Part shown: in pieces, positions 46,878 to 55,384 of the stretch | Position numbering within the stretch: position 1 is the first letter of the stretch | Layout of the letters: each line of letters opens with the position of its first letter | Origin: Pseudosulfitobacter pseudonitzschiae | GTDB taxonomy: Bacteria > Pseudomonadota > Alphaproteobacteria > Rhodobacterales > Rhodobacteraceae | Assembly (NCBI RefSeq): GCF_900129395.1 | Contig: NZ_FQVP01000001.1 | Location: forward strand, 558,001 to 622,000 | Reading direction: 5' to 3' | DNA length: 64,000 nucleotides | Made by a program: the position numbers and the translations under genes | The notes under the pieces: generated by a model | Seen by the model: only the letters and a program-made list of their open reading frames with translations | The model's database searches: none | What the model was told of the DNA's origin: nothing

Positions 46878-47236
46878 AGGGGTCTCCGGGTCGTGATGCA
46901 GCTTTGGGCGTTGTGGGCCGTTGGGACCTTTGTGTAACTTTGTTTGGTCAAAGGGACCAGAGGCAAGGTTGACTTATCCCCTGTAAACCGCCATGTGCCC
47001 CTTAGGCGTTACCGTCTGCCGCGTGAGCAGAGACAGGAAAGAGCGGGACCACACCCGCCGACCGCACCCTTGGGATAAGGGGAGGTCAGGACCAGCGGAC
47101 GCCCATCTGTTCCCGATATCACGCATGGGGCAACGCGACCGGACGGGGCGTTGGCATGTGGCCTGCGCTTGCGGATTTTCCGGCCGCCCACCTCAATGTG
47201 ATGCCGTGCGCCTTTGCGTGCGGCCAAGGATATGAC
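46878..47236. other. 359-bp leader region of the DEAD-box helicase
   Basis: Intergenic region between the Fur/Mur gene and the helicase. It holds no supported gene. TTGACT at 46969-46974 is a candidate -35. Nested stems occur near the end: GGCCGC (47182-47187) with GCGGCC (47220-47225), and CCGTGCGC (47204-47211) with GCGTGCGG (47216-47223, two GU pairs), just before the AAGGA ribosome-binding site at 47226-47230. A long 5' leader is plausible. Confidence 0.5.
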
Positions 47237-48553
47237 ATGAGCGATTTCGATATGATGGACCTGCCTTCAGATCTGGTCAAAAAGCTGGCGGACATGGGTC
47301 TGAAAGACCCGACGCCGATCCAACGACAAGCCATCCCGCACGCCCTGAACGGGCGCGACGTGATGGGGCTGGCGCAGACCGGCACCGGCAAGACAGCCGC
47401 CTTTGGCGTGCCGCTGGTGGCGCAGATGCTGCAAATGACGGGCCGCCCGAACCCGCGCACCGTGCGCGGTCTGGTGCTGGCACCGACGCGTGAACTGGCC
47501 AACCAGATCATGGAAAACCTCAAAGGCTTCTGCGCGGGCACACCGCTGAAGGCGCAGATGGTGGTCGGCGGCATGTCGATCAACCCGCAGATCAAGCGGC
47601 TGGAGCGCGGTGTTGACCTGCTGGTCGCCACGCCGGGCCGTCTGCTGGACCTGATGGACCGCCGCGCGGTGGACCTGCGCGAAACCACCTTCTTGGTGCT
47701 GGACGAAGCCGACCAGATGCTGGACATGGGCTTTATCCACGACCTGCGCAAAATTGCCGCCGTGCTGCCGAAAGAACGCCAGACGATGCTGTTCTCGGCC
47801 ACCATGCCCAAGCTGATGAACGAGATCGCCAACAGCTATCTCAACAGCCCGATCCGCATCGAAGTGAACCCTCCGGGCAAGGCTGCCGACAAGGTCACCC
47901 AAGAGGTGCACTTTATCGCCAAGGCGGAGAAATCCAAATTCCTGATGGAGCTGCTGGACAAGCACCGCGACGAACGGGCGCTGGTTTTTGGCCGCACCAA
48001 ACACGGTATGGAGAAACTCAGCCGGATGCTGGACAAGGCAGGCTTTGCCGCCGGTGCCATCCACGGCAACAAAAGCCAGGGCCAGCGCGACCGTGCCATT
48101 GCCGCGTTCAAATCGGGCGAGATCAAGGTGCTGGTGGCCACCGATGTGGCGGCCCGTGGCCTGGACATTCCGGACGTGAAGCACGTCTATAACTACGAAT
48201 TGCCCAACGTGCCCGACAGCTATGTGCACCGCATTGGCCGGACCGCACGGGCGGGCAAGGATGGCGCTGCCGTGGCCTTCTGCGCACCGGACGAGATTGA
48301 TCAGCTGCGCGACATCCAGAAAACCATGGGCGTGAAGATCCCGATTGCCACGGGCCGTGCGTGGGAATCTGTCGACCTGCCCGCCAAGGGCGGCAAGCCG
48401 GGTGGCAAACCCGGTGGCGGTCGTCGTCGCGGTGGCGGCGGTGGACGTCCCGGCGGCGGTGCCCCCGGTGGCGGCGCGCCTGCGGGCGGAGGCCCACGTC
48501 GCCGGCGTCGCGGTGGCGGCGGTGGCAAACCGGGCGGCAGCGCAGCGGCCTGA
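47237..48553 (+). CDS. DEAD-box RNA helicase, RhlE-like
   Basis: Protein of 438 residues. The Q motif is PTPIQRQAIPHAL, and the ATP motifs are AQTGTGKTAAF (residues 46-56), VLDEADQML and LFSATMP. The C-terminal domain has VLVATDVAARGLDIPDVKHV and YVHRIGRTARAGKDG. The final ~70 residues are Gly/Pro/Arg-rich, as in RhlE and related proteins. It would unwind structured RNA, with roles in ribosome assembly or cold adaptation. Start MSDFDMMDLPSDLV is supported by AAGGA. A strong terminator follows. Confidence 0.94.
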   Translation: MSDFDMMDLPSDLVKKLADMGLKDPTPIQRQAIPHALNGRDVMGLAQTGTGKTAAFGVPLVAQMLQMTGRPNPRTVRGLVLAPTRELANQIMENLKGFCAGTPLKAQMVVGGMSINPQIKRLERGVDLLVATPGRLLDLMDRRAVDLRETTFLVLDEADQMLDMGFIHDLRKIAAVLPKERQTMLFSATMPKLMNEIANSYLNSPIRIEVNPPGKAADKVTQEVHFIAKAEKSKFLMELLDKHRDERALVFGRTKHGMEKLSRMLDKAGFAAGAIHGNKSQGQRDRAIAAFKSGEIKVLVATDVAARGLDIPDVKHVYNYELPNVPDSYVHRIGRTARAGKDGAAVAFCAPDEIDQLRDIQKTMGVKIPIATGRAWESVDLPAKGGKPGGKPGGGRRRGGGGGRPGGGAPGGGAPAGGGPRRRRRGGGGGKPGGSAAA

Positions 48554-48578
48554 TCCTTGCGGATGATGGAATGACATT

Positions 48579-48608
48579 GGCCCGGACCTTTTGGTCTGGG
48601 CCTTTTTT
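48579..48608 (+). terminator. intrinsic terminator of the helicase gene
   Basis: GGCCCGGACC (48579-48588), TTTT loop, GGTCTGGGCC (48593-48602, one GU pair), followed by six T (48603-48608). A textbook Rho-independent terminator, located 25 bases after the stop. Confidence 0.9.
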
Positions 48609-48725
48609 GTGGGTGAGTTACCCCGGCGCTGGATCACATGAAGGCCCCTGTGACACCTCACAGACCAACAAACCATTGACCCATCGTCACCCTCCCGCAA
48701 AACTGCGTCCAAAGGGAGATGCCTA

Positions 48726-49334
48726 ATGTCACTAGAATTTCTTCTCACCTCGCTCGTGGTGGTCCTGCTGCCCGGAACCGGCGTCATCTACACGCTGGCC
48801 ATCGGTCTGGGGCGCGGGTTTCGGGCCAGTGTCGCGGCGGCGGTGGGGTGTACGGTGGGCATCGTGCCCGCAGCCGTGGCCAGCATCATCGGGCTGGCGG
48901 CGCTGTTGCACACCAGTGCGCTGGCCTTTCAGGTGATCAAATATCTGGGCGTGGCGTACCTGTTCTACATGGCGTGGAAGCTGTTGCGGGATAAATCCGT
49001 CATGGATGTCTCCGAGAATGCCGAACCCGCCAGCTATACGCGGATTGCGATCTCAGGTGTGCTTCTCAACATCCTGAACCCCAAGCTGTCGCTGTTTTTC
49101 CTGGCCTTCCTGCCGCAGTTCATCGCCCATGACGCACCCAATGCCACCGCGGCATTGATGGGGCTGGCGGCGGTGTTCATGGCGATGACCTTTGTGGTGT
49201 TCGTGGGCTACGGGGCCTTTGCATCCTTTGCGCGCGACTATGTGATCCGCAGGCCATCGGTGATGACGTGGATCAAGCGCAGCTTTGCCGGCACCTTCGG
49301 GCTGCTGGGGGCAAAGCTGGCGGTTTCGAACTAA
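48726..49334 (+). CDS. LysE-family translocator
   Basis: Membrane protein of 202 residues with about six helices, beginning MSLEFLLTSLVVVLLPGTGV. The family phrase VVVLLPGTGVIYTLAIGLGRG and the downstream ILNPKLSLFFLAFLPQF match LysE/RhtB exporters, which expel amino acids. Substrate is unknown. No ArgP/LysG-type regulator lies next to it. Confidence 0.92.
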   Translation: MSLEFLLTSLVVVLLPGTGVIYTLAIGLGRGFRASVAAAVGCTVGIVPAAVASIIGLAALLHTSALAFQVIKYLGVAYLFYMAWKLLRDKSVMDVSENAEPASYTRIAISGVLLNILNPKLSLFFLAFLPQFIAHDAPNATAALMGLAAVFMAMTFVVFVGYGAFASFARDYVIRRPSVMTWIKRSFAGTFGLLGAKLAVSN

Positions 49335-49344
49335 GGGCCGGCTT

Positions 49345-50058
49345 TCAAGCCAATTTGCGCAAATTCCCGACATGCCGCGCGATGGCCTGTGCGGGCAGCG
49401 GCCCGCCGTGCCCCAGATAGAATTGCGTGCAACCTTGGGCCAGCAGATGCTCAAGTGACGCGATGACGCCTGCGATGTCTTCCTCGAAGGGGGGCGATTT
49501 CGGCCTGCCGCGCAGGGCGATGCCCCCCAGCAAAATGCCCGAGGCCGCCAGATCACCGGCAATCACCCGCCCGTCGTCCAACAGAACCGAAACCGATCCC
49601 GCCGTGTGTCCGGGTGTGTGCAGCACACGTGCCGCAAAGCCATAGGCGTTCAGGTCCAGCATCTGGCCCTGCAGGGTCCGGTCGGGGCTGAAATAATCAA
49701 ACCTCTGCTGGATCGCACCGGTCTTTTGAAACAGGCGCCCGAACGGCCCACTGGGCTTTAGAACTGGCGGCTGTCCCTGACAAAGCGCAACCTCGTCCGC
49801 ATGTGCCAGCACGGGCGCCTGCGACAATTCTCGCACCGCCTGGGCCGACCCTGCGTGGTCGATGTGCGCATGTGTCAGCACCGTCAGCGCCAGATCGGAC
49901 CAATCCAGCCCGCGCGCATGTAACGCCTTTTCCACCTTTGGGGTCGCGTTCGGCAGGCCGGTATCCACCAGCATGGCGCGGCCATCCTGGACCACTAGAA
50001 AAGCGTTCAACATGCCAAAGGGCAGCATCGGGATCGTATCGACAAAACTCTGTGTCAT
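49345..50058 (-). CDS. MBL-fold metallo-hydrolase
   Basis: Protein of 237 residues, MTQSFVDTIPMLPFGMLNAF. Metal ligands are complete in the usual order: LTHAHIDHAG (HxHxDH), then LHTPGHTAGSVSV and the aspartate in RVIAGDLAAS, with YLGHGGPLPA supplying the last His. This is glyoxalase-II-like MBL architecture. The gene diverges from an HxlR regulator 94 bases away, which probably controls it. Confidence 0.92.
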   Translation of the reverse strand: MTQSFVDTIPMLPFGMLNAFLVVQDGRAMLVDTGLPNATPKVEKALHARGLDWSDLALTVLTHAHIDHAGSAQAVRELSQAPVLAHADEVALCQGQPPVLKPSGPFGRLFQKTGAIQQRFDYFSPDRTLQGQMLDLNAYGFAARVLHTPGHTAGSVSVLLDDGRVIAGDLAASGILLGGIALRGRPKSPPFEEDIAGVIASLEHLLAQGCTQFYLGHGGPLPAQAIARHVGNLRKLA

Positions 50059-50152
50059 CGCGGCATTCCTTGCTATTATCGCGCATTGGAACGCTGATGC
50101 CATTGCGCTGGCCGGTGCCGCAATTGGGCACTTTTTGGTAACCGGAGACGCC

Positions 50153-50512
50153 ATGAAGGACACCACACAGGACCGCCAGCCGTGGCTGGACCCCGTTACC
50201 GGCACCTGTCCGGTGGGCGAAACGCTGCGGTTGCTGGGCGGCAAACACGGCCCCAGTGTGCTGCACTGCCTGATGGCGGGTGAGATGCATTTTCTGGAAC
50301 TGACCCGCGCGCTGGACGGGATCAGCCGCAAGGTGCTGACCGCGCAGTTGCAAGAGTTCGAACGCAGCGGGCTGGTTGCACGCATCGAAAAGCACGACGC
50401 GCGGCGACGGGTGGGCTATTCGCTGACCGCCAAAGGTGCGGATCTGGGCGCGATCCTGTCGCAGCTTTATGACTGGAGCCAAGCTCACCGGGACCAGACG
50501 GCCATGCGCTGA
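50153..50512 (+). CDS. HxlR-family transcriptional regulator
   Basis: Protein of 119 residues. The DUF24 winged-helix carries CPVGETLRLLGGKHGPSVLH and the family segment LTRALDGISRKVLTAQLQEF, then ERSGLVARIEKHDARRRVGY. HxlR proteins often respond to redox or aldehydes through a cysteine; here the Cys near residue 19 (GTCP) matches the usual sensing position. It is divergent from the MBL hydrolase, its likely target. Start ATG 50153. Confidence 0.9.
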   Translation: MKDTTQDRQPWLDPVTGTCPVGETLRLLGGKHGPSVLHCLMAGEMHFLELTRALDGISRKVLTAQLQEFERSGLVARIEKHDARRRVGYSLTAKGADLGAILSQLYDWSQAHRDQTAMR

Positions 50513-50572
50513 ACCAAATGCGCCGCAGCGGCACAATTGACTTTAGGACAGCCGCACCGCTTGGTGGCGGGC

Positions 50573-51448
50573 ATGGAACGCAAATCACATATCGACACCT
50601 TCGGCGCGGTGGCGCTGGTGCTTTTTGCGCTCAACCTGGCCTTTAACCAGGTGGTGGTCAAAGTCACCAACGGCGGCTTTGGTCCGGTGTTTCTGGCAGG
50701 CTTGCGATCGGTTGGTGGGGCGGTCGTGCTGTTGTTGTGGATGAAGGCACGCGGCGTGTCGTTCACCCTGCCACGCAGCAGCATCACGGCCGGCGTGGTA
50801 TCGGGCGGGCTATTCGCCATTGAATTCATGTGCCTTTTTACGGCGCTTGACCTGACCACCGTGGGGCGCGTGTCGATTATTTTCTATTCGATGCCGGTGT
50901 GGCTGGCGCTGTCGGCCCATGTGCTGTTGCCTGCCGAGCGGCTGAGCCGGCTGCGCATCGTCGGGCTGCTGCTGGCGATGGGCGGTGTGGTGCTGGCCTT
51001 GCTGGACCGCAGCAACGGGCAGGCGTCGCTGCTGGGCGATCTGCTGGCACTGTGTGCGGCGTTTTGCTGGGCCGCGATTGCGATGTTGGTGCGTGTGACA
51101 CCGCTGTCCCGTGTGCCGCCCGAGCAGCAATTGCTGTGGCAGTTGATCATTTCGGCACCGCTTCTGGTGCTGGCGGCACCGTTGTTTGGCGACCTGTTGC
51201 GCGACGTGCAGCCCATCCACCTGTGGGGGTTGGCGTTCCAGATCGTCGTGGTGGCAAGCTTTGGCTTTCTGGCGTGGTTCTGGCTGATGTCGATCTATCC
51301 GGCATCCTCGGTGGCATCGTTCAGCTTTCTGTCACCGGTGTTTTCGGTGATCCTGGGCTGGCTGTTGCTGGGCGAGCACGTGGGCTGGACGATCTGGGCC
51401 GCGCTGGTGCTGGTTGCGGCGGGGATATTCCTGATCAATCGCAAGTGA
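50573..51448 (+). CDS. EamA-family transporter
   Basis: Protein of 291 residues with about ten membrane helices, starting MERKSHIDTFGAVALVLFAL. It has the duplicated EamA pattern; FYSMPVWLALSAHVLLPAER and FSFLSPVFSVILGWLLLGEH are the characteristic ends of the two halves. Substrate is unknown. ATG 50573 is chosen over an earlier in-frame ATG because it is followed directly by the first helix. Downstream lies a GC hairpin and a repeat copy. Confidence 0.92.
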   Translation: MERKSHIDTFGAVALVLFALNLAFNQVVVKVTNGGFGPVFLAGLRSVGGAVVLLLWMKARGVSFTLPRSSITAGVVSGGLFAIEFMCLFTALDLTTVGRVSIIFYSMPVWLALSAHVLLPAERLSRLRIVGLLLAMGGVVLALLDRSNGQASLLGDLLALCAAFCWAAIAMLVRVTPLSRVPPEQQLLWQLIISAPLLVLAAPLFGDLLRDVQPIHLWGLAFQIVVVASFGFLAWFWLMSIYPASSVASFSFLSPVFSVILGWLLLGEHVGWTIWAALVLVAAGIFLINRK

Positions 51449-51462
51449 GGATGAGGGGGACT

Positions 51463-51479
51463 GGGGGGCGCTGCCCCCC
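51463..51479 (+). terminator. GC hairpin after the EamA gene
   Basis: GGGGGGC (51463-51469), loop GCT, GCCCCCC (51473-51479), directly upstream of the repeat at 51494. No T-run. It may end the EamA transcript or the convergent SelO transcript. Confidence 0.5.
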
Positions 51480-51493
51480 GGCCTTTGCCCGTC

Positions 51494-51520
51494 CCCCGGA
51501 GTTTTTCAAGCAAGATGAAG
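51494..51520. repeat. gene-end repeat, family 2 copy B
   Basis: CCCCGGAGTTTTTCAAGCAA and seven more bases (ending GATGAAG), matching the copy at 31945-31971 at 24 of 27 positions. It lies between the convergent EamA and SelO genes. Confidence 0.6.
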
Positions 51521-51522
51521 GG

Positions 51523-52941
51523 TCAGGTGCCGCAGAAGGTTGCGGGGACGATTTCCTGTTGGGTGGGCGGGCGCATCAGGTCAGGGTCTGATTTCGGATC
51601 AAAGGGCGCGGCCAGTGCGGTGATTTCGCGCTGGAACGGGGCCATGTCGCCCGCGACGGCGGCTTCGATCATCTGCTCCATCCGGTGATTGCGCGGGATG
51701 ATGCGCGGGTTGCTGCGGGTCATGAGGGCGGCAGCGTCAGGTTCGGAGGCAACGCGGGCCTGCCAGCGGCTGTGCCACGCGTCAAAGGCGTCGCGGTCGG
51801 TGAACTGGTCGCGGACCGTGTCCGAACCAAGGGCCGCGAATGTGTTGGTGAAATCCGCGCCGTTTGACTGCATCAGGGCCAGCAGATCCTCGATCAGCGG
51901 TTGATCCTCGGTCGTGGGGGCCGACAGGCCAAGCTTTGCGCCGAAGCGTTTCAGCCATGCAGCCTGAAGCTGGCCGGGCATGGCGTGGACGATGGCGGTG
52001 GCCTCTTCCACAGCGGCGTCCATGTCGTCCATTTGCCGGATCAGGGCGGTGGCCAGTTGCGCGCAGTTCCACACGGCGATGCGCGGCTGGTTGCCATAGG
52101 CATAGCGGCCCTGTTGGTCGATGGATGAGAACACCCGCGCCTCGTCATAGGCGTCCATAAATGCGCAGGGGCCATAGTCGATGGTCTCGCCCGAGATGGC
52201 ACAGTTGTCGGTGTTCATCACCCCGTGGATAAAGCCCACGGACATCCATGCCGCGATCAACTCGGCCTGTGCGGTGCAGACGGCGGCCAGCAGGCTCATG
52301 GGGCCGTCGGCCTGGGGATAGTGCCGGGCAATGGCGTAGTCGGTGAGGGTTTTCAGCTCTTCAATTTGCCCGCGATGGGCAAAAACCTGAAACGTGCCCA
52401 CGCGCAGGTGGCTCGCGGCCACGCGGGTCAGCACCGCACCCGGCAAGGCACCCTGTTCGCGCCAGATGGGCTCGCCCGTGGCGACAGCGGCCAGCGCGCG
52501 GGTGGTGGGGATGCCAAGGGCGTGCATCGCTTCGGACACGACATATTCACGCAGCACCGGCCCCAGCCAGGCGCGTCCGTCCCCCATGCGGGAATAGGGC
52601 GTGGGGCCCGAGCCCTTGAGCTGAATGTCGCGGCGGGTGCCGCTCTGGTCGATCACCTCGCCCAGCAGCAATGCGCGCCCGTCGCCCAGTTGCGGATTGA
52701 AGTTGCCGAACTGGTGACCTGCGTAGAGCTGCGCCAGCGGGGTGGCTCCGTCGGGAACGGTGTTGCCCGCGAAAACGGTCGCAATCTCGTCCGCATCAGG
52801 GGCGTTTATGCCCAGATGCGCGGCCAGAGCCTCATTGAACGCCAGCAGCGACGGCGCCTTGACCGCTGTGGGCGGTTGCGCGGTGTAAAAGCCCGATGGC
52901 AGGGCGGCAAAGGTGTTGTCGAAGGGGATGTGCATGGTCAT
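51523..52941 (-). CDS. selO: SelO pseudokinase, protein AMPylator
   Basis: Protein of 472 residues. The family core LYAGHQFGNFNPQLGDGRAL, LKGSGPTPYSRMGDGRAWLG and EYVVSEAMHALGIPTTRALA are all present, and VGFIHGVMNTDNCAISGETI with DYGPCAFMD holds the Asn/Asp metal site. SelO uses ATP in a flipped orientation to AMPylate Ser/Thr/Tyr on target proteins and is linked to redox stress. The length fits bacterial versions of about 480 residues. The selenocysteine motif of eukaryotic SelO is not expected and is not seen; the C terminus ends with PATFCGT. Confidence 0.94.
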   Translation of the reverse strand: MTMHIPFDNTFAALPSGFYTAQPPTAVKAPSLLAFNEALAAHLGINAPDADEIATVFAGNTVPDGATPLAQLYAGHQFGNFNPQLGDGRALLLGEVIDQSGTRRDIQLKGSGPTPYSRMGDGRAWLGPVLREYVVSEAMHALGIPTTRALAAVATGEPIWREQGALPGAVLTRVAASHLRVGTFQVFAHRGQIEELKTLTDYAIARHYPQADGPMSLLAAVCTAQAELIAAWMSVGFIHGVMNTDNCAISGETIDYGPCAFMDAYDEARVFSSIDQQGRYAYGNQPRIAVWNCAQLATALIRQMDDMDAAVEEATAIVHAMPGQLQAAWLKRFGAKLGLSAPTTEDQPLIEDLLALMQSNGADFTNTFAALGSDTVRDQFTDRDAFDAWHSRWQARVASEPDAAALMTRSNPRIIPRNHRMEQMIEAAVAGDMAPFQREITALAAPFDPKSDPDLMRPPTQQEIVPATFCGT

Positions 52942-52972
52942 GACCTTAACATAAGTGGCCGCGGCGCGGATT

Positions 52973-53422
52973 CTAGAGCATCCGCGTCATCAGGTGATAG
53001 CCATCGCGCATCTGGAAGGCCGCGCGTTTGTAAAGCCGTTGCGCGGTCTCATTGTTGTCGGAAACCTCCAGATGCAGCGCCTTGAGGCCCGCAGCCCCCA
53101 GCGCACGGGGCAGGGCCATCAGCACCTCGGTTGCCACGCCACGTCCGCGCACGCCGGGGCGGATATAAAGTTCATCGACAAAGCCCTCCATACCGCCGAA
53201 TTCGACCGACCAGCCGAAGCAGACGATGATATAGCCGATGGGCGCACGCGGCGGGCCGATCAGATAGGCAGCCCCGTGCGGGATGCCGTTCAGCAACGGT
53301 GCCACACCCGCGCTGCGGCTTTCGGGCGTGCTGTCGATGCCTTCTTCGGTGTGGAACCGTTCAACCAGCGCCAGAAGGGCCGCAAGGTGGTCAGGGGTGG
53401 CCAGGGTCAGGGCGGCGCTCAT
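52973..53422 (-). CDS. GNAT-family acetyltransferase
   Basis: Protein of 149 residues. It has the GNAT core with VDELYIRPGVRGRGVATEVL, where the acetyl-CoA loop is RGRGVA, and LKALHLEVSDNNETAQRLYK before the end. The start overlaps the nucleoside-hydrolase stop by ATGA, so it is coupled to that gene. Substrate is unknown. Confidence 0.9.
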   Translation of the reverse strand: MSAALTLATPDHLAALLALVERFHTEEGIDSTPESRSAGVAPLLNGIPHGAAYLIGPPRAPIGYIIVCFGWSVEFGGMEGFVDELYIRPGVRGRGVATEVLMALPRALGAAGLKALHLEVSDNNETAQRLYKRAAFQMRDGYHLMTRML

Positions 53423-54360
53423 AGTCGTGCGATCCGCTCGGTCAGCAGGGCAAAGAATCCGTCAGCGTCCAGATCCCCGATAAAGGTGGCGTTGGGCGCA
53501 CGGTCTGTGACGCGCCACCAATCGGCGACGGTCATGCCCAGTGTCAGCTCGGACGTGGTTTCGATCTGTACGTTGACGTGGCGCCCCGAGAACAGGTCAG
53601 GGCGGATCAGGTAGGCGGTCACACATGGGTCATGCAGTGGCGCACCGGCGCTGCCGTATTTTTCCTTGTCAAATCGTTCAAAGAATTCGGTCATCTGGGC
53701 CACGGCGATGCCCACCGGCGTGCCAAGGGCACGAAAGGCGTCGTTGCGTTCGGCGGTGACCAGCGCCTTGTGCGTCACATCCAGCGGCATCACCACGATA
53801 TCGATGCCTGATCTGAACACGATATCAGCGGCTTGCGGGTCGACATAAATGTTGAACTCTGCAGCAGGCGTGATGTTGCCGACCTCGAAATACGCGCCGC
53901 CCATCAGCACGATCTGCTGGATCTTTTCGGCAATATCCGGCGCGCGCTGCAGCGCCGTGGCGATGTTGGTCAGCGGCCCCAGCGGGCACAGGGTAACGGT
54001 GCCTGTGTCATGGGCGCGGACCGTGTCGATGATGTAATCCACCGCGTGCTGTTCTTGCAGGGGCATGGTCGGATCGGGCAGCGCGGGGCCGTCGAGGCCG
54101 GTCTTGCCATGCACGTGCTCTGCCGTCACCAGTGGGCGGCCCAGCGGGCGGTCGCAACCGGCATAGACGGGAATGTCGGGCCGTCCGGCCAGTTCGCACA
54201 CGATACGCGCATTCTTTTCGGTCAGCGCCAGCGGCACATTGCCTGCCACGGCGGTGATGCCCAGAACCTCGATCTCGTCAGGGCTGCCCAAGGCCAGCAG
54301 GATTGCGACGGCGTCGTCCTGTCCGGGGTCGGTGTCGATGATGATTTTGCGGGGCGTCAC
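53419..54360 (-). CDS. nucleoside hydrolase (IUNH family)
   Basis: Protein of 313 residues from GTG 54360, with AGGAG six bases upstream. It cleaves nucleosides to base and ribose for salvage. The calcium-binding motif IIIDTDPGQDDAVAILLALG is intact, followed by HGKTGLDGPALPDP and GGAYFEVGNITPAAEFNIYV with the second Ca ligands. The C-terminal LHDPCVTAYLIRPDLF has the family DP. Inosine/uridine preference is typical but cannot be read here. The GNAT gene follows by ATGA. Confidence 0.93.
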   Translation of the reverse strand: MTPRKIIIDTDPGQDDAVAILLALGSPDEIEVLGITAVAGNVPLALTEKNARIVCELAGRPDIPVYAGCDRPLGRPLVTAEHVHGKTGLDGPALPDPTMPLQEQHAVDYIIDTVRAHDTGTVTLCPLGPLTNIATALQRAPDIAEKIQQIVLMGGAYFEVGNITPAAEFNIYVDPQAADIVFRSGIDIVVMPLDVTHKALVTAERNDAFRALGTPVGIAVAQMTEFFERFDKEKYGSAGAPLHDPCVTAYLIRPDLFSGRHVNVQIETTSELTLGMTVADWWRVTDRAPNATFIGDLDADGFFALLTERIARL

Positions 54361-54488
54361 GGCGGGCTCCTTGGTCGTGAAAATTTCCGCCCGTCGGCGT
54401 TGCGCGACAGTCGCAATTGGGGCCCGCGATGTCCAGAGGTGCCGGCGGAGCCTTGCGTAAAGATGCCTGCGCCGCGTATCGCTTTGAG

Positions 54489-55373
54489 ATGGCTGACGAG
54501 AAACCCTTTTTCCTGCACGCGGGCGCCCACCGGACGGGCACGTCATCGTTCCAGATGTGCCTGCATGACAATCGGGATGCGCTACACGGGGCGGGCTATG
54601 ACCTGGCTTATCCTGGGCGCGACGGAATTCCTACCGGCACCCTGGGGCTGCGGCTGCCGGGACCACGGCACGGGATGAACCAGACCGAGCGTTTTGCCGC
54701 GCGGGTTGCGGATGCCGTGACCGCGCACAGCCCCGATGTTCACCGTCCGCTGATCCTGTCAGAGGAGAATATTCCGGGGCGCATGATGCATTTTACCCAA
54801 GGGCGGTTTTATCCCGCCTGCGAAGCGCGGTTGATGGCGCTGAAGGCAGGATTGCAGGGCCGCGTGGCGCGGATGTTGTTCGTGCTGCGGCCCTATGACC
54901 AGCTTTATGTTTCGGGCTATCGCAAGCGGGCCGAGGACAATCGGGTCGCTGCCTTCGATGCGCTGCGTCCAAGTTACATGGATATGGATCGCGGGTGGCC
55001 CGAGATAGTCGCGGCGTTGCGCGATATCCTACAGCCCGAGCGGTTGCTGGTGGTGCCCTACGCGCGGCGCGGCAGCAGCGTCGAGGCTTTGCGGATGTTG
55101 GCGCCGGGGTTGGAGGGTGTGCCGCTGCAAGAGCCGCAGCAGGTGGTGAACCTGAGTGCCACTGACGCGGGCCTGATGGCCTTGCAGGCGCGGTATCACG
55201 CGGGCGAGGTGCTTGAGCGGGCGCAGTGGAAAGCGGTGATCGCAGACCATGCGCAGGATCGCACGGACCACGGCTTTGCGGCCTTTTCGGATGCAGAGGT
55301 GGCCGAGCTGACCCGGCGCTATGCCGATGATCTGGCGCGCATTGACGCGATGAGGGGCGTGACGCTGGCGTAA
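54489..55373 (+). CDS. sulfotransferase-like protein
   Basis: Protein of 294 residues from ATG 54489. It starts MADEKPFFLHAGAHRTGTSS, the P-loop-like motif that binds the 5'-phosphate of PAPS (HAGAHRTGTSSFQ). The R in MLFVLRPYDQLYVSGYRKRA fits the 3'-phosphate site. The rest is helical. This class sulfates glycans or lipids, but the acceptor is unknown. It diverges from the nucleoside hydrolase by 128 bases. Confidence 0.75.
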   Translation: MADEKPFFLHAGAHRTGTSSFQMCLHDNRDALHGAGYDLAYPGRDGIPTGTLGLRLPGPRHGMNQTERFAARVADAVTAHSPDVHRPLILSEENIPGRMMHFTQGRFYPACEARLMALKAGLQGRVARMLFVLRPYDQLYVSGYRKRAEDNRVAAFDALRPSYMDMDRGWPEIVAALRDILQPERLLVVPYARRGSSVEALRMLAPGLEGVPLQEPQQVVNLSATDAGLMALQARYHAGEVLERAQWKAVIADHAQDRTDHGFAAFSDAEVAELTRRYADDLARIDAMRGVTLA

Positions 55374-55384
55374 GTGGCTTTTGC

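Noticed and set aside
46985-47160. Structured stretch considered as a known non-coding RNA (RNase P, SRP or 6S)
   Set aside because: None of the diagnostic cores of these RNAs could be read; it is treated as a leader region.
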